Assembly: GCA_016194745.1 (NCBI GenBank)
Contig: JACQBA010000016.1
Coordinates: 248,001 to 312,000, forward strand
Source of the DNA: Elusimicrobiota bacterium
GTDB taxonomy: Bacteria; Elusimicrobiota; Elusimicrobia; UBA1565; JACRDR01
Length of the DNA stretch: 64,000 nt
Reading direction: 5' to 3'
Shown here: in pieces, positions 8,421 through 16,909 of the stretch
Numbering within the stretch: position 1 is the first letter of the stretch
Layout of the letters: each line of letters opens with the position of its first letter
Position numbers and translations under genes: made by a program
The notes under the pieces: generated by a model
The model's database searches: none
Seen by the model: only the letters and a program-made list of their open reading frames with translations
Told to the model about the DNA's origin: nothing

Positions 8421-10418
8421 ATGACTAGACGGCAATGGATGCTGCGGTCGGTCCTCGCGTTCGCGTGCCTCGGGCTAGGCGCGTCGCGCGGCGCCGCGCT
8501 GTTGGACGCCCCCGAGGTCGAGCTGCTCCGCCAGCAAAGCTCTCTCAAGACGCACCTCGAGGACAAGATCCAATCCGCCGTGCTCGACCCCATCCTCGGC
8601 AAGGAGCGCGCGAAGGTCTTCGCCAACGTCGAGATGGAGTACGTCAGCCAGCGCGAGGACAAGACCAAGATCGGCGCCGGCATGGCGCAGCGCTACAAGG
8701 AGAAGGAAGGCCCCAAGCCCGGCGGCGGATTCGCGGACGACTTCATCCTGCCCGGCGTGCCGCGGCCGAAGGCGATCAGCGCCAACCCCGGGCCCGCGGG
8801 GCGCCCCGCGGCGGCGACGGGCCAGATGGCGTCGCAGGAGCAGGAGCAGAAGGAGCAGGTCTTCGCGCTCCGGACCAACGTGAAGAGTCTCCTCGTCACC
8901 GTGATCCACGACGAGAAAGTCCCTCAGCCGAAACTGGACGCGGCGCGCGAGCGGATCGTCGACGCGCTGTCGGAGTACAAGGCCACGCCGGAGCAGATCG
9001 TTTTCCGCAAGGCCAAGTTCGATTTCGTGGACCATAAGTGGCAGGACGACCTCAAGAATCCGAACGTCTACCTGCCTCTGTTGTACGCGCTGCTGCTGCT
9101 CTTGTTCCTGCTGTTCTTGTTCGGGCCGCTGTGGAGCTTTTTCCGCCGGTACATCCACTCGCTCGGCGAGACGAAGAAGCAGGAGATCACCAGCGCCTCA
9201 AAGGTGGAGCAGGAGGGGGAGAACGAGGGAGAAGGCCTCGGCGGTCCCGGAGGCCCGGAAGAGAACAAGAGCATGCTCGACATCATGCTGGGACGCAAGC
9301 CGCCGGAACCGCCGCCGCCGCCGCCCGAGGAGGATGAGATGAAGAAGTTCGAGCCGTTTTCCTACATCACCGAGGAGAATCTCAAGCGCCTCGTGAGCTG
9401 GTTCCTCCTGCGGCGCGAGGAGCCATGGCTCATCGGCGTCGTGCTGAGCTATCTACGGCCCGACCTCGCCCGGCGGGTGCTGACGTCGCTGCCGCTGGAA
9501 CTGCAGGCGAAGGTCGCGCTCGAGGCGCTCATGGTGCGCCAGGTGACCCGCGAGCAGGTCGTCGCCATCGACAACGAGGTGAAGGAGAACATCGACTTCG
9601 TCGTCGGCGGGCTCAAGCGCCTCACGCAGCTTCTCGAGGAGGCCGACGGCCTCACGCGCTCGAACATCATGGATTACCTGAAAAACCAGAAGCCGGCCGT
9701 CTACGATCGCGTGCGCAAGCTTGTGCTCACCTTCGAGGATGTCATCGGCTTCCCCGACCGGGAGATGCAGGTGGTCGTGCGCGAGCTCAAGACCGACGTG
9801 ATGGCGCGCGCCCTGCAGAACGCGACGCCGGACGTGGTCAATAAATTCTTCACGAACATGTCCCCGGGCGCGGCGTCGCTGCTCAAGGAATCGATGGAGT
9901 ACACCAAGGGTCTCACCCATTTGCAGGTCGAGGAGGAGCGCACTCGCATCGTCGACCATATCAAGGGCATGGAGAAGGAAGGGCGCATCACGATCCGGGA
10001 GCGCCTGGATATGGAGAATTTTCAGGAGGAGCTGGCCGTCGACCGCGAGGACCTCTACGTGCGCAAGAAGACCCCGGCTCAGCCCGCCCCGAAGCCGGAG
10101 GCGTCCGCGCCGGCGGCCTTGCCCGCTCCGGCGCAGGCCGCCGCGGCGCCGGGGCAGGATCCCGCGATGGCGCAGCAGTACTTCGAGGCCGCGGCGGCCT
10201 CGATGCAGTCGGGCGCCTCGGAGCAGGCGATCCAGTATTTCCGCCAGGCGGTCCTGCTCGACCCGAACCTGTGGCAGGCGTACCAGTACATGGGCGGCCT
10301 GCTCTACCAGATGGGGCAAGTCCCCGAAGCGATGGCGTACTACGAGGAAGTGCTCAAGTACAACCCCGATCCGCAGCTCAAGGCGTGGGTGGAGAGCTAT
10401 AAAGCGCAGGCGCAATGA
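8421..10418 (+). CDS. FliF-FliG-like fusion with C-terminal TPR (rotor/switch protein)
   Basis: The 665-residue protein starts with a hydrophobic signal/anchor (residues 7-24). Residues 45-75 (HLEDKIQ..LDPILGKERAKVFANVEMEY) resemble the end of the FliF periplasmic domain, and a strong membrane helix follows at 218-240. The cytoplasmic part has an acidic, proline-rich linker, then FliG middle-domain features (EEPWLIGVVLSYL at 333-345 in place of the EHPQ motif) and a FliG C-domain (FEDVIGFPDREMQVVVREL at 438-456, then FFTNMSPGAASLLKESMEY). Charged residues K433, R447 and D459 fall near the torque-generating ridge of FliG. TPRs occupy about 585-660. In flagella FliF forms the MS ring and FliG transmits MotAB torque; here both are one polypeptide. 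Downstream MotA and MotB support a rotor role. No Shine-Dalgarno sequence is obvious. The N-terminal FliF match is short and less certain than FliG. Confidence 0.78.
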   Translation: MTRRQWMLRSVLAFACLGLGASRGAALLDAPEVELLRQQSSLKTHLEDKIQSAVLDPILGKERAKVFANVEMEYVSQREDKTKIGAGMAQRYKEKEGPKPGGGFADDFILPGVPRPKAISANPGPAGRPAAATGQMASQEQEQKEQVFALRTNVKSLLVTVIHDEKVPQPKLDAARERIVDALSEYKATPEQIVFRKAKFDFVDHKWQDDLKNPNVYLPLLYALLLLLFLLFLFGPLWSFFRRYIHSLGETKKQEITSASKVEQEGENEGEGLGGPGGPEENKSMLDIMLGRKPPEPPPPPPEEDEMKKFEPFSYITEENLKRLVSWFLLRREEPWLIGVVLSYLRPDLARRVLTSLPLELQAKVALEALMVRQVTREQVVAIDNEVKENIDFVVGGLKRLTQLLEEADGLTRSNIMDYLKNQKPAVYDRVRKLVLTFEDVIGFPDREMQVVVRELKTDVMARALQNATPDVVNKFFTNMSPGAASLLKESMEYTKGLTHLQVEEERTRIVDHIKGMEKEGRITIRERLDMENFQEELAVDREDLYVRKKTPAQPAPKPEASAPAALPAPAQAAAAPGQDPAMAQQYFEAAAASMQSGASEQAIQYFRQAVLLDPNLWQAYQYMGGLLYQMGQVPEAMAYYEEVLKYNPDPQLKAWVESYKAQAQ

Positions 10419-10435
10419 CACCATGAGGGACATCT

Positions 10436-13081
10436 ATGGCTGACGACAAAGACAAGGATCGAAGACCTGGAGGCAAGCCGCTGCCGCCGCCCGCGGGACT
10501 GGCGTCCTCCGGCCCGACGCCTCCTCCACCGCCGCCTCCTCCGGGGGGAGGCGCGCCCAAGCCCGTCATGCCGCCCATGGGAGCTCCGGCTCCGATGAGT
10601 CCGCCGCCCGGCTTGCCTGCGGGCGGAGCGCAGCCGCCCTACTCCGGGATGCCGCCGCTGCCGTCGATGCCGCCGGCGCCGAAAGGAGGGGCTCCCTCGT
10701 TCCCGCCGCCGAACCCGGGCAACATGCCGGGGATGCCGAGCATGCCCAATTTCCCCGGCTTGCCCGCGATGCCGAAGTCCGCGGGAGGGCCGCCGCCCAT
10801 GGGTGCATCCGGAATGCCGCCGTTTCCCGCGAGCCGGCCCGGCCTTCCGCAGCTTCCGGGCATGGGCGCGCCGCGCCTGCCCGCGGCCCCGTCCTACCCC
10901 GGCGCTCCGTCGGCCGGAGGCTTCGAACCGCCCAGGCCGGCCGCGCCGGTGCCGCCGCCGAACCCGCCCGACACGAAGGCGGCCGACGCGGGGAAGGAGA
11001 TGGAGCGCAAGGTCCTGGACCTCGAAAAGCGCCTGCAGGAGGAGCGCGAGAAGGTGCTGCTCGCCAATCTCAAGTCGCAGGAGGAGGCCACCTACGCGGC
11101 GAAGGTCGAGACCGCGATCAAGGACGTCCAGGACAAACTGCGGCGCGACCGCCGCGATGCCGAGAGCGAGGAGACGCGGCTCAAGCTCGAGGGCAAGATC
11201 CAGGAACTCGAGGCGCGCATGGCGCAGGAGCGCGAGACCTGGGTCAACACGCTTAAGGGCCAGGTCCGCACCCGCGAGACGCAGGACAAGGAGATCGAGA
11301 CGCATTTCACGCTCCGCCTGCAGGAAATGGAGCGCCGCTGGCTCGAGGAGAAGGCGCACTGGCAGAAGGTCATCCTTTCCAAGGACGAGGAGATCCGCAA
11401 TCTCCGCGCGCTCGCGGAGAAGCTCAAGGGCGTCGAGATCGACTACCAGAAGGGGGTCCAGCAGGCGAAGTTCCTGGAGGAGCGCCTGACGGCCGCGACG
11501 AACGACGCGGCGACCGCCCACGCGCGCGTCAAAGGGCTCGAGGACAAGGAGCGCGAGTATTTCCAGGTGAAGGCGGAGCTCATGACGGCCCGCGAGCAGG
11601 CGCGCCTCGTGCAGGAGCGCCTCGAGCACGACGTCTCGGCGGCCCGCTCGAGCGCCAAGGACCGCGAGGAGCGGCTCGCCGCCGACAACCAGCGCCTGCA
11701 GCGCGAGATCGACGTCGTCGGCGAGCGGATCCGCCACGACATGGAGCTCGAGGTGCAGAAGCACAAGGCGGAGGCGAACCTCGCCCACGCGGCGCTCCAG
11801 AAGCTCCGGGCCGTGGCGGGCGCCTTGGAGCGCCAGACCGCCGCCCTCAAGGTCCAGGCCGAACAGGGCGTTCGCGCGAAGTCCGAATTCGACAAGCTCG
11901 CCGAGTCCTCAAGGCTCGAGCTCGAGCGCACCCGCGCGGCCGCGGCCATGGAACTCGAGCGGGTCCGCGAGGAGAGCCGCAAGGAATTCGAGCGCTGGCG
12001 CGAGGAGGCGAAGGCCGAGAAGGCGATGCTCCAGCGCCGCATCGGCGAGCGGGCCGACGAGGTTCGCCGCGAGATGGAGGAGGAGAACAAGCTTCAGCTC
12101 GACCAGAAGTCCAAGGAATGGCAGCGCACGTTCCTCATGGAGCAGGAGCGCCTGCGCCTGGCCAACGAACAGGCGATCCGCACCCAGGTGCAGAAGGCGG
12201 AGGAGGACGCGCAGGCGCGGGCCCGCCAGGCGATCGAGGACGCGCGCGGCGAGGCCTCGCGGCTCAAGCAGGAGCTCGAGACGAAGTTGCTCCGCTCCAG
12301 CGAGGAGGCCCACAACCGCCTCGAGCAGCTCCGCGTCGAGTCGCAGCAGGAGCTCGCCAAGACCCGCGCGCTGGCCGAGACTCGCCTCACCGAGGCGGTC
12401 GCCGACCGCGAGCGCAAGGTGCGCGACGAGCTCGACCGCAACGCGGCCGCGCAGCGCCAGCAGCTCGAGCAGGGGCTGCGCCTCGAGATCGAGAATCTGA
12501 CGCTCCGGCTCAAGGCTCGAGACCAGGATCTGGCCGACAGCGCGGCGGCGATCGAAAAGCTCCGCTCCACCTGGGCGAAGGAGGAAGGCGCGCGCGCGGA
12601 GTGGGTGCAGGAGCGCGGACGCATCGAGGCGGCCGTGCAGGAGCTCAAGGACCAGGTCTCCGGGGGCAAGACGACGCTCGCCTCGGTCCAAGCCAAGCTG
12701 GCCGAGGAAGAGGCGCGCAGAAGGTCGGCCTCGGAGGAGCGCGACGATCACCTCCGGCAGCTCAACCTTATCAAGGGCCGGGTCGACAAGCTGGAGGAGG
12801 AGAGACGCACCTTGGCTCAGGCCAAGGCGGACCTCACCGCGGCTTTGGACAAGACCAAGGAGGAGCACCGGAGCGTCGACGAGCTGTGGCGGCGCGAGGA
12901 GCACCTGCGCCGGGACCTCGACGCGAAGGTCGCCTCGATGGAAGCGGAACTGAAGGTCGCGAAGGCAGAGGCCGAAAGCGCCCGAGCGGAGGCCGCCCGC
13001 GCCCGCGTCGGGGCGGACGCCCCGGTGCCCGTGAGACGGCCCGAGCCGCCGGCGCCGCCGCGGCTTCCCGAGGCCTCATGA
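10436..13081 (+). CDS. Proline-rich, long coiled-coil protein of the motor operon
   Basis: The 881-residue protein has no recognised catalytic domain. Residues 1-185 are Pro/Gly/Met-rich with repeated MPPMG- and GMPSMP-like stretches and are probably disordered. From about residue 190 to 855 the sequence is almost unbroken heptad coiled coil rich in Glu, Arg and Lys, followed by a short Pro-rich tail. There is no signal peptide or membrane helix, so it should be cytoplasmic. It begins 17 bases after the FliF-FliG-like gene behind a GAGGGA ribosome-binding site, so the two are surely cotranscribed. A structural rod, scaffold or cytoskeletal tether for the motor is the natural guess; no homologue was recognised. 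Confidence 0.75.
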   Translation: MADDKDKDRRPGGKPLPPPAGLASSGPTPPPPPPPPGGGAPKPVMPPMGAPAPMSPPPGLPAGGAQPPYSGMPPLPSMPPAPKGGAPSFPPPNPGNMPGMPSMPNFPGLPAMPKSAGGPPPMGASGMPPFPASRPGLPQLPGMGAPRLPAAPSYPGAPSAGGFEPPRPAAPVPPPNPPDTKAADAGKEMERKVLDLEKRLQEEREKVLLANLKSQEEATYAAKVETAIKDVQDKLRRDRRDAESEETRLKLEGKIQELEARMAQERETWVNTLKGQVRTRETQDKEIETHFTLRLQEMERRWLEEKAHWQKVILSKDEEIRNLRALAEKLKGVEIDYQKGVQQAKFLEERLTAATNDAATAHARVKGLEDKEREYFQVKAELMTAREQARLVQERLEHDVSAARSSAKDREERLAADNQRLQREIDVVGERIRHDMELEVQKHKAEANLAHAALQKLRAVAGALERQTAALKVQAEQGVRAKSEFDKLAESSRLELERTRAAAAMELERVREESRKEFERWREEAKAEKAMLQRRIGERADEVRREMEEENKLQLDQKSKEWQRTFLMEQERLRLANEQAIRTQVQKAEEDAQARARQAIEDARGEASRLKQELETKLLRSSEEAHNRLEQLRVESQQELAKTRALAETRLTEAVADRERKVRDELDRNAAAQRQQLEQGLRLEIENLTLRLKARDQDLADSAAAIEKLRSTWAKEEGARAEWVQERGRIEAAVQELKDQVSGGKTTLASVQAKLAEEEARRRSASEERDDHLRQLNLIKGRVDKLEEERRTLAQAKADLTAALDKTKEEHRSVDELWRREEHLRRDLDAKVASMEAELKVAKAEAESARAEAARARVGADAPVPVRRPEPPAPPRLPEAS

Positions 13082-13166
13082 CGGCCCAGGCGGCGCGCCC
13101 CCTGGCGGGCGGAGGGGAAGTCCCTCATACTACCGCAGTCGGTTGCGAGACTATATAGAGGAAGAG

Positions 13167-13397
13167 ATGATCACGGTCACCCGGCTCAACGGCACGGTCT
13201 TTACCGTCAATGCGGAGCTCATCGAAACGGTCGAGCGCACGCCCGACACGGTCATCGCCCTGGCGACGGGCAACCGCTACATCGTCCAGGAGCCCGTAGA
13301 GGAAGTGGTGTCCCGCGTCCTCGAGTATCGCAAGAAGATCAACGCGGAGCGGCCGGTGCAGAATCCGATCCATGGCTTCGAGAGGAGCAACCCGTGA
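13167..13397 (+). CDS. flbD: FlbD family flagellar-operon protein
   Basis: This 76-residue protein reads ITVTRLNGTVFTVNAELIETVE..PDTVIALATGNRYIVQEPVEEVVSRVLEYRKKI, a full-length match to the small FlbD family (pattern IxLTRLNGxxFxLNxxLIExIExxPDTVIxLxxGxxYVVxE). FlbD genes normally sit just upstream of motA in flagellar operons of spirochaetes and Firmicutes, exactly as here. The start at 13167 has a good GAGGAAGAG ribosome-binding site; a longer reading from 13143 would add eight non-conserved residues. Its molecular role is poorly known. Its presence strengthens the flagellar ancestry of the neighbouring genes. Confidence 0.88.
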   Translation: MITVTRLNGTVFTVNAELIETVERTPDTVIALATGNRYIVQEPVEEVVSRVLEYRKKINAERPVQNPIHGFERSNP

Positions 13398-13425
13398 CCC
13401 GCAGCATCCCTGAGGAGCTCAACTA

Positions 13426-14229
13426 ATGGATATCGCAACAATCATGGGGATCTTCGCCTTCCTGGCGATGGTCATCGCGGCCATCCTGGTCCAGGAGGGA
13501 GTGAAAGGGTTCGTGCCCTTCATGAACATGGAGGCGCTCCTGGTCGTCATGGGAGGCACCTTCTGCGCGACCTTGGTCAACTATCCTCTGCGCCAGGTCG
13601 TCGGGCTGGGCGGGATATTGAGGAAAGTCCTGCGTTCCGGGGACGAGGACACCTCTCAGATCGTCAACACCTTCGTCACGCTGTCCCAGAAAGCGAAGAA
13701 GGAAGGCTTCCTCTCGCTTCAGGCCGACGTGCGCGCGATCCCCAACGACTTCCTGCGCCGGGGCGTCCAGCTCGTGATCGACGGCTCCGACCAGGAGTTC
13801 ATCCGCAACATGCTGGAGACCGAGCTCGGGTTCATCCGCGAGCGCCACAAGGTCGGCCAGGAGATCTTCAACGCGATGGGCACCTACTCGCCCGCGTTCG
13901 GAATCATCGGCACCGTGCTCGGCATGATTTTGATGCTGTCGACGATCAGCGACGTGGCGGAGGTGCCGCGGCGCATGGCCCTCGCCCTCGCCGCCGCGTT
14001 CTACGGCCTCGGGTCGGGGTACCTCCTCTTCCTGCCGATGGGCGGCAAGCTGCGCCGCCGCTCCGAGGAGGAACTCCTCGTCAAGGAGATCGTCATCCGC
14101 GGCGTGCTGCTCCTCCAGAGCGGCGCCACGCCCAGCGTGGTCGAGGCGAACCTCAAGGCGTACATTGAGCCCGCCAAGCGCGTGCTCATCAAGGCGACGG
14201 TCGTGCCGAACGACTCGGGAGGCCGCTAA
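13426..14229 (+). CDS. motA: MotA-like stator channel protein
   Basis: This is a 267-residue MotA with four membrane segments (about 2-22, 33-53, 149-171 and 184-205) and the usual large cytoplasmic loop between helices 2 and 3. The two functional prolines are present: P156 in TYSPAFGIIGTVLGMI and P204 in YLLFLPMGGKL. In the loop, KKEGFLSLQ (91-99) aligns with the (R/K)KEGLLALE segment that contacts FliG; the basic residues are kept, but the final Glu is Gln. MotA5-MotB2 complexes use proton or sodium flow to turn the FliG ring. The gene lies between flbD and motB, seven bases before motB. Confidence 0.92.
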   Translation: MDIATIMGIFAFLAMVIAAILVQEGVKGFVPFMNMEALLVVMGGTFCATLVNYPLRQVVGLGGILRKVLRSGDEDTSQIVNTFVTLSQKAKKEGFLSLQADVRAIPNDFLRRGVQLVIDGSDQEFIRNMLETELGFIRERHKVGQEIFNAMGTYSPAFGIIGTVLGMILMLSTISDVAEVPRRMALALAAAFYGLGSGYLLFLPMGGKLRRRSEEELLVKEIVIRGVLLLQSGATPSVVEANLKAYIEPAKRVLIKATVVPNDSGGR

Positions 14230-14235
14230 CGCCTT

Positions 14236-15018
14236 ATGCCGATCCGGCCGCCCAAGGGCTTCATCGACGAGAGCGATCCCAAGGTATGCCAGATCGGGCA
14301 TCCCGCGCCGCCGTGGCTCGTCAACTACGCGGACTTGATGACCGAGCTCGTGTGCTTTTTCATCATCTTGTACGCGCTGTCCGCCGCGCTCAATAAGAAC
14401 GTCCAGAACGCGGCGGAGCAGGTCAAGGACATGATCGAGAGGAAGGAGATCGCCGGCGAGGCGAAGATCAGCAAGGAAGGCCTGCAGATCAGTCTCGAGG
14501 AGCAGGGCAAGAAGGTGTTCTTCCAGAGCGGCTCGGCGGAATTGACGACGGAGATGGAAGGCCTCCTCGACAAGCTCGCGCCCGTGCTCCAGAAGCTCGT
14601 GGACAGCCACGATATCGTGATCGAGGGGCACACCGACGCCATCCCGATCAAGAACGACCTCTACCAGTCGAACTGGGAGCTCTCGGCGGGGCGCGCGACC
14701 AACGTGGTCGAGTACATGATCCAGAAGAAAGGCTTCCCGCCCGGGCGCATGGCCGCGACCGGCTACGGCGAGTTCCGCCCTCTCTGCAAGGAAGATACGC
14801 CGGAGTGCATGTCCCGCAACCGCCGCGTCGTCTTCCTGGTGAAGAACTCGCCGACGCCGCCTCCGGCCGAAGCGAAGGCGCCGTCGAAGGAGAAGGCCCC
14901 CGTCGCGGCTCCCCCCGCGGCTCCTCCGTCCGGGGAGAACGCCCCGCCAAAGCCGGGCTGGCTTCAGCGGATGAAGGCGTGGCTGCTCGGGCTCGTCGCC
15001 CGTTTCCGCCCGAAATAG
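14236..15018 (+). CDS. motB: MotB-like stator protein with OmpA peptidoglycan-binding domain
   Basis: The 260-residue protein has the MotB layout: a short cytoplasmic N-terminus, one membrane helix (PPWLVNYADLMTELVCFFII) and an OmpA-type domain at about 95-200 (FFQSGSAEL..., IEGHTDAIPIKNDLYQSNWELSAGRA, SRNRRV). D33 in the helix is the expected ion-binding aspartate. One turn later E37 replaces the usual hydrophobic residue of DLMTLL, giving two acids in the pore segment. The C-terminal 55 residues are Pro/Ala/Lys-rich and end in a basic amphipathic stretch not usual for MotB. Paired with motA; together they should form an ion-driven stator fixed to the cell wall. Confidence 0.92.
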   Translation: MPIRPPKGFIDESDPKVCQIGHPAPPWLVNYADLMTELVCFFIILYALSAALNKNVQNAAEQVKDMIERKEIAGEAKISKEGLQISLEEQGKKVFFQSGSAELTTEMEGLLDKLAPVLQKLVDSHDIVIEGHTDAIPIKNDLYQSNWELSAGRATNVVEYMIQKKGFPPGRMAATGYGEFRPLCKEDTPECMSRNRRVVFLVKNSPTPPPAEAKAPSKEKAPVAAPPAAPPSGENAPPKPGWLQRMKAWLLGLVARFRPK

Positions 15019-15029
15019 GACGGTCCAAA

Positions 15030-15749
15030 ATGATAAAATCGACTCGTTCCCCGATGAATTCCCGCTCGACGGTACTGCTGGCCGCCCTGTGCGCCGCCGC
15101 CCTGGCCGGTTGCTCGAACCTGTCGCTCGGGCCGGGCAAGAAAAAGGTCGTCCTCCTCGACTTCGCGGAAGGCCGCGTGGTCGACGTGCACGTGACCGAC
15201 CGGCTCACCGGCTCCAAGGAGATGCTCTTCGTCTCGATGCCGCAGAAGTCTCTCTTCCTGGAAGGCTACATCCAGGGGATCGTGACCGACTACGAGGACA
15301 ATCCGATCCAGGGCGTCGTCGTCCGCGCGGTCGCCGAGGGCGAGAGCGGCGAGCAGGCCGGCGCGGCATTCCAGAGCGCGTACTTCGATCCCGGCGTGAG
15401 CGATACCAACGGCACCTACCGCATCCGCTTTTCGCTCCCCATCATCAACCGCAACATCGACATCAAGGGGAAGTTCCTCTACAACCCCGGCTGGGAGCAG
15501 GAAAAGGTGAACCTCGGCAAGGCGTACGAGCCGCAGCTCAAGCAGTCCCCGTTCCGGTTCCTGTTCGACGAAAAACGCGGCATGCTCATCTTCTCCGAGG
15601 GCGTGCGCAAGCTCGTGGTGCGGTCCGTCCGCAGTGACGGGCCGGCGAAGAACCCGCTTCCCAACGCGAAGGGCCCGCCGCCCGAGGAAAAGAAGGCCGA
15701 GCAGAAGGAAGACGACCTCTTTAAGAGCTTCGGACTCGGCAACCAATGA
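15030..15749 (+). CDS. Lipoprotein with carboxypeptidase-regulatory-like fold, last gene of motor operon
   Basis: A lipobox ALAGC follows a short hydrophobic segment, so the mature protein is lipid-anchored. The body includes GYIQGIVTDYEDNPIQGVVVRAVAEGE and later SDTNGTYRIRFSLP, the strand pattern of a CarboxypepD-reg/transthyretin-like domain, and ends in a charged Lys/Glu tail. Two starts are possible: ATG 15030, behind AGGA, and ATG 15054, which gives a cleaner signal peptide and lies just downstream of an extended -10-like TGATAAAAT (15031-15039). Its stop overlaps the start of the next gene (ATGA). Its position suggests an envelope accessory of the motor, but no function is recognised. 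Confidence 0.72.
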   Translation: MIKSTRSPMNSRSTVLLAALCAAALAGCSNLSLGPGKKKVVLLDFAEGRVVDVHVTDRLTGSKEMLFVSMPQKSLFLEGYIQGIVTDYEDNPIQGVVVRAVAEGESGEQAGAAFQSAYFDPGVSDTNGTYRIRFSLPIINRNIDIKGKFLYNPGWEQEKVNLGKAYEPQLKQSPFRFLFDEKRGMLIFSEGVRKLVVRSVRSDGPAKNPLPNAKGPPPEEKKAEQKEDDLFKSFGLGNQ

Positions 15750-16909
15750 CGCGGGCCTATCTCGATCATAACGCGACGACGCCCATCCGCCCCGAGGTGC
15801 TCGACACGATGCTCCCCTATTTGAAGGAGAGCTACGGCAATCCCAACAGCGTGCACGCCCTCGGGCAGCAGGCGAGGGCCGCGGTCGAGGCCGCGCGCGC
15901 CCAGGTGGCCGCGCTCCTCAACGCCGACCCGGAGGAGATCGTCTTCACCTCCTGCGGCTCGGAGTCGGACGTCCTGGCCATCGCCGGCGCGGCGCAGCGG
16001 GCGTGGCTCGCCAGCTCGGGCGAGCGGCGCCACGTCGTCGTGTCCGCCGTGGAGCACGAGGCGGTCCGGCAGCTGACGACCGGGATGCGCCAGAGGGGGT
16101 TTGACATCTCGATCGTGCCCGTGGACGGGACCGCGCGCGTCGATCCGGCGGCGGTGCGCGCCGCGATCAAGCCCTCGACGGCGGTCGTCTCGGTGATGCA
16201 CGCCAATAATGAGGTCGGTACGATCCAGCCGATCCGGGAGATCGCGGCGATCTGCAAGGAACGGGGCACGCTCTTTCACACCGATGCTGTGCAGTCGGCC
16301 GGGAAGCTTGCGGTGGACGTGCGCGAGCTCGGCGCGGACCTCGCGTCGATCTCCGGCCACAAAATCAACGCGCCGAAAGGAATCGGCGCCCTGTACGTAA
16401 GAAAGGGTGTGGCGCTTTCTTCGATCGTGACCGGAAACCAGGAAAAGAACCGCCGCGGCGGCACGGAGAACGTGGCTGGCATCGCCGCGCTCGGCAAGGC
16501 CTGCGAGCTCGCCCGCAAGGAGCGGGAGCAGCACGTCCGCGAGCTGAGCGCCCTGCGCGCGCGCCTCGAGAAGGGCTGCCTCAAGCACGGGGGCCGCGTC
16601 AACGGCCACCCGACGGAGCGCCTGCCCGGCACGTGCCACGTCAGTTTCGAAGGGATCGACGGGCACGCGCTCGTCATCGCGCTGGATCTGGAGGGCGTCT
16701 GCGCCTCCGCGGGCTCGGCGTGCTCGAGCGGCGCGGCCGAACCGTCTCACGTGCTCAAGGCGATGGGACTGTCCCAGGACTGGGCCGCGGGCAGCGTCCG
16801 CTTCTCGCTCGGCTGGGGGAACACGGCGGAGGACGTCGATCGGACGATCGAGATATTGGGGCCTGCAGTCGAGAAACTCAGGAAGGCCGTGGTGAACTCA
16901 AAGTGCTGA
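15746..16909 (+). CDS. Cysteine desulfurase (NifS/IscS family)
   Basis: This full-length 387-residue class V aminotransferase-fold enzyme is PLP-dependent and releases sulfur from cysteine as an enzyme-bound persulfide. Key motifs are YLDHNATTPIRPEV at the N-terminus, EHEAV, MHANNEVGTIQPI, HTDAVQSAGK, the PLP lysine K206 in SGHKINAPKG, and the catalytic C326 in SAGSACSSGAAEPSHVL. The gene overlaps the preceding lipoprotein gene by four bases and is followed, after a hairpin repeat, by mnmA. Supplying sulfur for MnmA-dependent 2-thiouridine formation is therefore its likely main role, with Fe-S assembly possible. Confidence 0.93.
   Translation: MTRAYLDHNATTPIRPEVLDTMLPYLKESYGNPNSVHALGQQARAAVEAARAQVAALLNADPEEIVFTSCGSESDVLAIAGAAQRAWLASSGERRHVVVSAVEHEAVRQLTTGMRQRGFDISIVPVDGTARVDPAAVRAAIKPSTAVVSVMHANNEVGTIQPIREIAAICKERGTLFHTDAVQSAGKLAVDVRELGADLASISGHKINAPKGIGALYVRKGVALSSIVTGNQEKNRRGGTENVAGIAALGKACELARKEREQHVRELSALRARLEKGCLKHGGRVNGHPTERLPGTCHVSFEGIDGHALVIALDLEGVCASAGSACSSGAAEPSHVLKAMGLSQDWAAGSVRFSLGWGNTAEDVDRTIEILGPAVEKLRKAVVNSKC

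Noticed and set aside
13426..15018. MotA/MotB as part of a Zorya anti-phage system
   Set aside because: The MotB has a normal OmpA domain and no zorC, zorD or zorE-like genes are adjacent; FlbD and the FliF-FliG fusion point to a motor.
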